A stretch of DNA of 12,373 nucleotides, taken from contig CAIQLE010000034.1 of the NCBI GenBank assembly GCA_903872555.1, positions 1-12,373 of the forward strand, written 5' to 3'. The notes under the pieces are model-generated. The model saw only the letters and a program-made list of their open reading frames with translations, searched no databases and had not been told where the DNA came from. Position numbers and translations under genes: made by a program. Source of the DNA: an uncultured bacterium. Its GTDB lineage: Bacteria; Pseudomonadota; Gammaproteobacteria; Burkholderiales; Burkholderiaceae_D. Each line of letters starts with the position of its first letter. Position 1 is the stretch's first letter. Positions 7,737 through 12,373 of this stretch are shown one piece after another.

Positions 7737-8222
7737 GCCTGTCTTTTCAAAGATGCCGGCGCTGCGATTTTTGATGACTTCATTCCATTGAAACACACGG
7801 CCATTCATGGCGATGAAAACACCCGGTTCTGAGAGGCTGGCAGCAGCAAACGCAAAACCAAGATTGAACAAGGCATCCGAATCATTTGTCAGATAGGGCA
7901 CCATGGCGCCGGTCAGTACGATCGTTTTTTTTAAGCCCGCATGCGCCAGCACCTGAGCGGTTTCACGCATGGTGTCTGTGCCATGCACAATCAGGATGCG
8001 ATCTTCAGTCGCGCGCTGGCAGGCTTTGAGCAAGTGCAGTCGATGCTCGTCCTGCATATCGAGCGAATCAAGTGCGAACAAAGGCTCAAGCACATAAGAC
8101 GCTGTGATGCGCGCCCGCTTCAGGGCAGCAGGCAAGACGCTGGCACCAAAGATCAATTCTCCGGACAAGGGATCGTAATGCTTGTCGAAGGTGCCGCCGG
8201 TGGAGATGATGCGCAAGCTCAT
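7719..8222 (-). CDS. Short single-domain asparaginase-family protein
   Basis: 167-aa protein matching only the N-terminal domain of type I/II L-asparaginases, which run to about 330 aa. The ISTGGTF motif with probable nucleophile Thr11, Ser53/Asp55, HGTDTMRET with Thr82/Asp83, and Lys151 in EVIKNR are all present, so both catalytic triads seem represented. Short asparaginase-domain proteins are known in proteobacteria. They may act on asparagine or another amide, and the substrate here cannot be read from sequence. ATG 8222 is chosen because the motif starts at residue 5; the frame opens further upstream but there it crosses a terminator hairpin. There is no good Shine-Dalgarno sequence. The gene converges with the VWA gene and overlaps its 3' end by 18 nt. 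Confidence 0.8.
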   Translation of the reverse strand: MSLRIISTGGTFDKHYDPLSGELIFGASVLPAALKRARITASYVLEPLFALDSLDMQDEHRLHLLKACQRATEDRILIVHGTDTMRETAQVLAHAGLKKTIVLTGAMVPYLTNDSDALFNLGFAFAAASLSEPGVFIAMNGRVFQWNEVIKNRSAGIFEKTGSGSQP

Positions 8223-8264
8223 AGAAATCGCGTGTAATGAATTTTGCTCATGATAACGCGGACG

Positions 8265-8296
8265 AAAAAAAAGAGTGGGACACATGGGACCCACTC
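8265..8296 (-). terminator. Intrinsic terminator on the minus strand, upstream of the asparaginase gene
   Basis: Read on the - strand, GAGTGGG (8296-8290) and CCCACTC (8279-8273) form a perfect 7-bp stem with a 10-nt loop, followed at once by eight T (8272-8265). This is a textbook intrinsic terminator. It sits about 43 nt before the asparaginase start codon on the same strand, so it must end or attenuate a transcript that begins to its right. Confidence 0.75.
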
Positions 8297-8358
8297 CGAA
8301 ATTGCTAAGCAGCTCAGGCGAGGAACGACCGGGCTGCCTGCCATCCGAGACAAGATGG
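8265..8358 (-). ncRNA. Candidate structured leader or small RNA ending at the minus-strand terminator
   Basis: Just before the terminator, on the - strand, lie CCATC/GATGG (8358-8354 with 8345-8341, 8-nt loop) and two mutually exclusive pairings. These are GCAGC/GCTGC (8337-8333 with 8313-8309) and CAGGC/GCCTG (8340-8336 with 8319-8315). The set ends in the stem and eight T at 8296-8265. It could be the attenuated leader of the asparaginase gene or an independent small RNA. I see no convincing promoter and do not recognise a known family; the 5' end is not defined. Confidence 0.3.
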
Positions 8359-8534
8359 ACTTGCATGGTAAGAGAGATGCGTCGCTTAAATCCAATGCTA
8401 TGTTGTCATAATCGTATTCGATATAGGCTAGGCATTCCTTATGGGAGTTCCGTTCACCGGACAAATATTCTCAGTTCACTCATGCGAGATATGCCGCTAC
8501 ACTAAACCCTCATCTTTTACTGCTGCGCTCACCC

Positions 8535-9290
8535 ATGAAACCCATTGCGCCTGGCACCGTTATCTTTCACCGCTATCGCGGCTTTGGTGTCGTCACTTCC
8601 GTCAATCTGATGACAGGCTGGGTCAGTGCGCGCTTTGGTGGCGAGGGTCGTACACTGGATCTCAACCTCTCGTGTGATCAGGTGCAGCATGCGGATGGCG
8701 AAGCGATATATTTTCGACAGGCGCCACCGGATCACATGCCGCATGGTCGCCTGATGGCCATGGTTCGTGAGCTGCACAAAGCAGGTTATCAGCGTCTGTA
8801 TTTATACAGCTGGCCCAAACCCTCAGGCTTGCACTGGCGCTGGCATTTGTTTACCGGCCCGCGTCAGTGGTTACAACGCAGCTGGCGTGAAGGCTGGTAT
8901 GGTTCCGGCGCAGAGTACAACCTGAATCCGACCCTGGGCTGGGGCGATGCGCCCGGCGCATCTACTCATGATTTGTTATCGGCACTGGCAATGTTTGATC
9001 CTCAGGGATTGGCGAATGCTTTAGGCAGAGATGAAGATCACACCGCATGGTTTGCCAAGGTCTGCGATGCCTTGCTGCCGAATTACACCTATTCTCTGGG
9101 TTGGGATCAGGCCAGCGGGCCACAACCAGAACATCTGCCTGTCATTCCCTTACGCAGCAATGTGGCGCCTTATTCGGGACCGGCTCTGCCCTGGCCTCCG
9201 GGTTGGGGCAGTTTGTGGCGCAGCCAGCAGCGTATAAGTACGAAGCGCGTGCTGTTACCCAGCCAGTCTGGTTCGCTGATTTTCAAATAA
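8535..9290 (+). CDS. Unrecognised 251-aa protein with CarD-like N-terminal segment
   Basis: I do not recognise this gene. Residues 1-45 (PGTVIFHRYRGFGVV then GWVSARFGG) have the glycine/valine pattern of the small beta-barrel in CarD and the Mfd RNA-polymerase-interacting domain; this is pattern similarity only. Residues 75-185 are rich in Trp, Tyr and Gly (YLYSWPKPSGLHWRWHLFTG, then SWREGWYGSG) and suggest a compact globular domain. The C-terminus is Pro/Trp-rich. There is no signal peptide or membrane segment, so it is probably cytoplasmic. The frame is long and has coding character, but the ribosome-binding site before ATG 8535 is poor. The preceding 312 nt (8223-8534) hold no other gene I can support on the + strand. 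A stand-alone gene with no operon partner is likely. Confidence 0.75.
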   Translation: MKPIAPGTVIFHRYRGFGVVTSVNLMTGWVSARFGGEGRTLDLNLSCDQVQHADGEAIYFRQAPPDHMPHGRLMAMVRELHKAGYQRLYLYSWPKPSGLHWRWHLFTGPRQWLQRSWREGWYGSGAEYNLNPTLGWGDAPGASTHDLLSALAMFDPQGLANALGRDEDHTAWFAKVCDALLPNYTYSLGWDQASGPQPEHLPVIPLRSNVAPYSGPALPWPPGWGSLWRSQQRISTKRVLLPSQSGSLIFK

Positions 9291-9664
9291 TCTCTGCCAG
9301 AACTATTCACTTAACTTGTGTGCGGCCACTTTAGTGAGGATGAATAACTTCTATGTCCTTGAGTATTTATTGCCTGATCTTATGAAGCATTAGCGTACTT
9401 TGTAGAAGCTGAGCACGTTCTCACGCCTTCCTTTTGCGCGTGCACAGCGCATTCATCCCTCACTCGGGAGTACAATTCGGGGGTTTAATAATTTCAATAT
9501 AAACCGAGACAGCGACGCCACACCCCCGGTTGACTCACCATCATCCAACCGGATTGCGATGAACCTCATCGTATTCGACAAGACCGCCGTAATGCCCTCA
9601 CCGGGCATGCCACAAGCTGACGACGATTTTGCCGGCCAGGCAAGCTATGCCATGGAGGTAAGAC
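9291..9664 (+). promoter_or_regulatory. Intergenic region upstream of pckG with nested inverted repeats
   Basis: The 374 nt before pckG show no convincing gene; a 63-codon frame from 9559 overlaps pckG out of frame and is probably chance. CGGGGG (9478-9483) and CCCCCG (9523-9528) are reverse complements, and GGTTTA (9482-9487) with TAAACC (9500-9505) forms an inner dyad. A -10-like TATAAA (9498-9503) overlaps the inner dyad, but no good -35 lies 17 nt upstream. The layout would fit a repressor site over a pckG promoter and a leader of about 150 nt. This is suggestive only. Confidence 0.35.
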
Positions 9665-11521
9665 ATGAATCAGCCCACAATGGCCGGAGTTGCTCAACTG
9701 AGCCCGCCATCCTTTGTAAAACATCAGAAACTCATCGCCTGGGTTGCTGAAATTGCCGCACTGACTTGCCCTGAGCGCATCGTCTGGTGCGATGGCTCAC
9801 AAGAAGAATACGAACGCTTGTGCGAGCAAATGGTCCGTTCCGGCACCATGAAAAAACTGAATCCGGCTAAACGTCCTAACAGCTATCTGGCGCACTCCGA
9901 TCCCTCTGATGTGGCGCGTGTAGAAGACCGCACCTTCATCTGCTCCGAAAAACAGGAAGACGCCGGTCCTACAAATAACTGGATGGCACCGGCAGAAATG
10001 CGCAGCACATTACATGGCTTATTTGCCGGCTGTATGCAAGGGCGCACTTTGTATGTGGTGCCTTTCTCCATGGGTCCGCTGGGCTCGCCGATTGCGCATA
10101 TCGGGGTTGAACTTTCGGACTCGCCTTATGTCGTCGTCAATATGCGCACGATGACGCGCATGGGTAAAGCTGTCTATGAAGTGCTAGGCATTGATGGCGC
10201 GTTTGTACCTTGCGTGCACAGCGTGGGCGCGCCGCTGGCTCAGGGTCAGGTGGATGTGGCATGGCCTTGTAATGACACCAAGTACATCGTTCATTATCCT
10301 GAAACACGTGAAATCTGGTCGTTTGGTTCTGGCTATGGCGGCAACGCTTTGCTTGGGAAAAAATGTTTTGCTCTGCGCATTGCATCGACCATGGGACGCG
10401 ATCAGGGCTGGTTGGCTGAACACATGCTGATCCTCGGCGTGGAATCACCCGCTGGTGAAAAACATTATGTGGCCGCAGCATTTCCTTCTGCCTGTGGCAA
10501 AACAAATTTCGCCATGCTGATTCCGCCCGCCGGCCTGAATGGATGGAAGGTGACAACGATAGGAGACGACATCGCCTGGATTAAACCCGGTGCTGATGGC
10601 CGTTTATATGCCATCAATCCGGAAGCAGGTTATTTTGGCGTTGCGCCCGGCACGAATGCAAAAACCAATGCTAACTGCATGGCATCGCTGGAACATGACA
10701 CCATCTTTACCAACGTCGCAATGACAGATGATGGCGACGTCTGGTGGGAGGGCATGACGAAAGAAGCACCCTCACATCTGATCGACTGGCAAGGTAAGTA
10801 TTGGACTCCAGCTATAGCTGCCGAAACCGGCCGCAAAGCGGCGCACCCAAATGCGCGTTTCACGGTCTCAGCCACACAAAATCCGGTGCTTGATGCCTGT
10901 TGGGACGATGCGTCTGGCGTACCTATTTCAGCTTTCATTTTTGGCGGTCGTCGTTCAACTACTGTGCCTCTGGTCACCGAGGCGCGCGACTGGACTGAAG
11001 GCGTTTATATGGCTGCCACCATGGGTTCGGAAACCACCGCTGCGGCTGCTGGCCAACAGGGCGTGGTGCGCAGAGATCCTTTCGCGATGCTGCCTTTCAT
11101 GGGCTACAACATGAGTGATTATTTTGCTCACTGGCTCAGTCTGGGTAAACAGCTTGCTGCGACAGGCGCTGTTTTGCCGAAAATCTTTTGCGTCAACTGG
11201 TTCAGAACGGATGAGAACGGTGCCTTCATCTGGCCCGGCTTTGGTGACAACATGCGTGTACTGAAGTGGATGATTGAACGTATTGGCGGCAAAGCTCAGG
11301 GCGAGGAAAATGTTTTCGGCATCACACCTCGCTTTGACGATATCGAATGGGCTGGTCTGCCATTGGCTCCGGAACAGTATGCGCGCATTACTTCCATTGA
11401 TAAATCTGCCTGGCAGGCGGAATTAAAATTGCACGATGAGCTGTTCGAGAAACTTGACTATCACTTGCCGCCTGAACTGAGGCAAGCACAGTCAGCGCTT
11501 CACCAGCGCTTGCTTGGCTGA
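9665..11521 (+). CDS. pckG: Phosphoenolpyruvate carboxykinase (GTP)
   Basis: Cytoplasmic gluconeogenic enzyme converting oxaloacetate and GTP to phosphoenolpyruvate, GDP and CO2 (EC 4.1.1.32). The 618-aa length is normal for the GTP-dependent family. The PEPCK-specific P-loop FPSACGKTN lies at 273-281 with the active-site Cys277 and Lys279. GDDIAW follows as the metal-binding kinase-2 motif, [14 protein letters not shown] is the guanine/metal-site region, and NWFRTDENG and [13 protein letters not shown] are typical C-terminal motifs. ATG 9665 has a strong GGAGG at 9654-9658, six bases upstream. The gene appears monocistronic: a long upstream gap with inverted repeats and a strong terminator just after the stop. 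Growth on organic acids or amino acids would need it, which fits an organism using amides and their carboxylates. Confidence 0.97.
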   Translation: MNQPTMAGVAQLSPPSFVKHQKLIAWVAEIAALTCPERIVWCDGSQEEYERLCEQMVRSGTMKKLNPAKRPNSYLAHSDPSDVARVEDRTFICSEKQEDAGPTNNWMAPAEMRSTLHGLFAGCMQGRTLYVVPFSMGPLGSPIAHIGVELSDSPYVVVNMRTMTRMGKAVYEVLGIDGAFVPCVHSVGAPLAQGQVDVAWPCNDTKYIVHYPETREIWSFGSGYGGNALLGKKCFALRIASTMGRDQGWLAEHMLILGVESPAGEKHYVAAAFPSACGKTNFAMLIPPAGLNGWKVTTIGDDIAWIKPGADGRLYAINPEAGYFGVAPGTNAKTNANCMASLEHDTIFTNVAMTDDGDVWWEGMTKEAPSHLIDWQGKYWTPAIAAETGRKAAHPNARFTVSATQNPVLDACWDDASGVPISAFIFGGRRSTTVPLVTEARDWTEGVYMAATMGSETTAAAAGQQGVVRRDPFAMLPFMGYNMSDYFAHWLSLGKQLAATGAVLPKIFCVNWFRTDENGAFIWPGFGDNMRVLKWMIERIGGKAQGEENVFGITPRFDDIEWAGLPLAPEQYARITSIDKSAWQAELKLHDELFEKLDYHLPPELRQAQSALHQRLLG

Positions 11522-11554
11522 GCGGGAATACACTGCAGTTTTAGCACGCCTCGT

Positions 11555-11584
11555 AACGGCAGGAGAGACTCTCCTGCCGTTTTG
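11555..11584 (+). terminator. Rho-independent terminator of pckG
   Basis: A 12-bp perfect stem (11555-11566 with 11570-11581, core ACGGCAGGAGA) with a 3-nt loop is followed by a short T run ending at 11583 and then a second T-rich stretch. It starts 33 nt after the pckG stop codon. Long stem, tight loop and T-rich tail make this a confident terminator. Confidence 0.85.
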
Positions 11585-11600
11585 TCTTTCTGCGTTTATG

Positions 11601-11628
11601 ATGCGAATGTTCAACATTCGCATTTTTT
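11601..11628 (+). terminator. Second terminator-like hairpin directly abutting the next start codon
   Basis: ATGCGAATGT (11601-11610) pairs perfectly with ACATTCGCAT (11614-11623) across the 3-nt loop TCA, and six T in all (11623-11628) run straight into the ATG at 11629. It may be a back-up terminator for pckG or a structure that masks translation of read-through transcripts. It leaves no room for a Shine-Dalgarno site before the pseudouridine synthase gene. Confidence 0.65.
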
Positions 11629-12373
11629 ATGGCCCCCAAGTCTCCTCTACCTGTACGCAACGGCGTCTCTGCCAGCTTTGTCTGGTTGCCTCACGGTGAC
11701 TGGGCTAGCGTTGGGGAATTTTTTGCCTTTCGTTTTCCTATGGTCAGTGCTGAAATCTGGCAGGGTCGTATGGCCAGAAATGAAGTCATGGATGAGCTCG
11801 GCGAGGCTCTGCGTTTTGATAGCACTTTCCGCGGCGGCGCTTGCGTTTACTACTATCGTGAGCGCATCAACGAAACCCCTATACCTTTCGAAGAACAGAT
11901 ACTTTTTCAGAACGATCAGTTACTGGTGGTAGACAAGCCGCATTTTTTACCTGTGACCCCCGGCGGTCGCTTTTTGCATGAAACCTTGTTAGTTCGACTT
12001 AAACGCAAAACAGGTCTTCATACCTTGACACCAATACATAGGCTTGACAGAGAAACAGCGGGCGTCATGCTTTTATCTGTAGATCCTGCAACGCGCAGTT
12101 TGTGGCAGTCATTGTTCCGATTTAAAAAAGTTACCAAGGTTTATGAGGCACTTGCACCGGTACGAAAAGAGTTAACTTTTCCCGTTGAGCTTGCGAGCCG
12201 TATTGAGCGTGACGAAAAATTTTTCCGTGTGCGCGAGGTAGCGGGTGAAGCGAATGCTTTTAGCCGTATCGAATTGATAGAGTCGCGTGATGCACATGCC
12301 TTGTATCGGCTTTACCCCTTGACCGGAAAAATGCATCAGTTGCGTGTGCATATGAATTCTCTGGGTATACCCA
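11629..12373 (+). CDS. RluA-family pseudouridine synthase (3'-partial)
   Basis: RNA-modifying enzyme that isomerises uridine to pseudouridine in rRNA or tRNA; 248 residues are visible before the right edge cuts it. Residues 88-112 (LFQNDQLLVVDKPHFLPVTPGG) mark the start of the catalytic domain. HRLDRETAG carries the catalytic Asp140, KVYEAL is the conserved Tyr strand, and LTGKMHQLRVHM near the edge is the usual Lys/Arg-containing motif. The N-terminal 85 residues (FFAFRFP, MARNEV, YYYRE) form the extra segment seen in this subgroup. ATG 11629 is the first start after an in-frame TGA at 11599, and the N-terminus fits relatives as I remember them. No Shine-Dalgarno sequence is present because a hairpin and T tract abut the start. 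The exact target uridine is not deducible. Confidence 0.9.
   Translation, partial: MAPKSPLPVRNGVSASFVWLPHGDWASVGEFFAFRFPMVSAEIWQGRMARNEVMDELGEALRFDSTFRGGACVYYYRERINETPIPFEEQILFQNDQLLVVDKPHFLPVTPGGRFLHETLLVRLKRKTGLHTLTPIHRLDRETAGVMLLSVDPATRSLWQSLFRFKKVTKVYEALAPVRKELTFPVELASRIERDEKFFRVREVAGEANAFSRIELIESRDAHALYRLYPLTGKMHQLRVHMNSLGIP

Noticed and set aside
8223..8366. 48-residue N-terminal extension of the asparaginase-family protein
   Set aside because: It spans the terminator hairpin, and the catalytic TGGT motif normally lies within the first 15-20 residues, which favours ATG 8222.
8219..8464. 81-codon minus-strand frame through the asparaginase leader
   Set aside because: It reads straight through the terminator stem and T tract (giving a run of Phe) and has no recognisable features.
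9430..9455. Short GCGC-flanked dyad around GTGCAC as a terminator of the 8535 gene
   Set aside because: The arms are only four bases and no T tract follows.
9559..9750. 63-codon frame upstream of and overlapping pckG, considered as a leader peptide
   Set aside because: It is out of frame with pckG, lacks a ribosome-binding site, and overlaps the coding sequence by about 85 nt; nothing in its composition suggests attenuation.
11582..11932. 116-codon frame overlapping the pseudouridine synthase start
   Set aside because: It is in another frame from the well-supported RluA-family protein that runs to the right edge, and begins inside the pckG terminator.

Overview
The window looks like a chromosomal segment of a betaproteobacterium. 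The GTP-type PEP carboxykinase, the amidase, the CbbQ/CbbO-like pair and the moderate GC content by eye suggest Burkholderiales, perhaps an Oxalobacteraceae member such as Undibacterium. This placement is inferred from protein character only. No mobile element, tRNA, rRNA or CRISPR array is visible. Seven of the eight genes lie on the + strand.

Left region (1-3737): a hybrid sensor kinase, cut by the left edge, is built on an NCS1-type (cytosine/allantoin permease-like) membrane domain. It overlaps by 29 nt a response regulator with receiver and LuxR-type DNA-binding domains. Together they form a two-component system that probably senses a small nitrogen compound.

Middle region (3738-7736): a 359-nt gap with several inverted repeats and a sigma-54-like promoter candidate leads to amiE, an aliphatic amidase with an intact Glu59-Lys134-Cys166 centre. 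A terminator-like hairpin follows. Then come a CbbQ/NorQ-type AAA+ ATPase and a CbbO/NorD-type VWA protein, joined by a 4-nt ATGA overlap. The arrangement sensor kinase, regulator, amidase, AAA+ ATPase, VWA protein suggests an amide-responsive ammonia-scavenging locus with its own remodelling ATPase. The client of that ATPase is unknown, and this is the most interesting hypothesis here.

Right of that (7719-8534): a short, single-domain asparaginase-family gene lies on the - strand and overlaps the VWA gene tail to tail. Upstream of it on the same strand is a terminator hairpin with an 8-T tract, preceded by further hairpins. This is either an attenuated leader or a small RNA gene.

Right region (8535-12373): an unrecognised 251-aa protein with a CarD-like N-terminus is followed by a 374-nt gap. 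Next is pckG (GTP-dependent PEP carboxykinase, gluconeogenesis), two terminator-like hairpins, and an RluA-family pseudouridine synthase cut by the right edge. The second of those hairpins abuts the pseudouridine synthase start codon.
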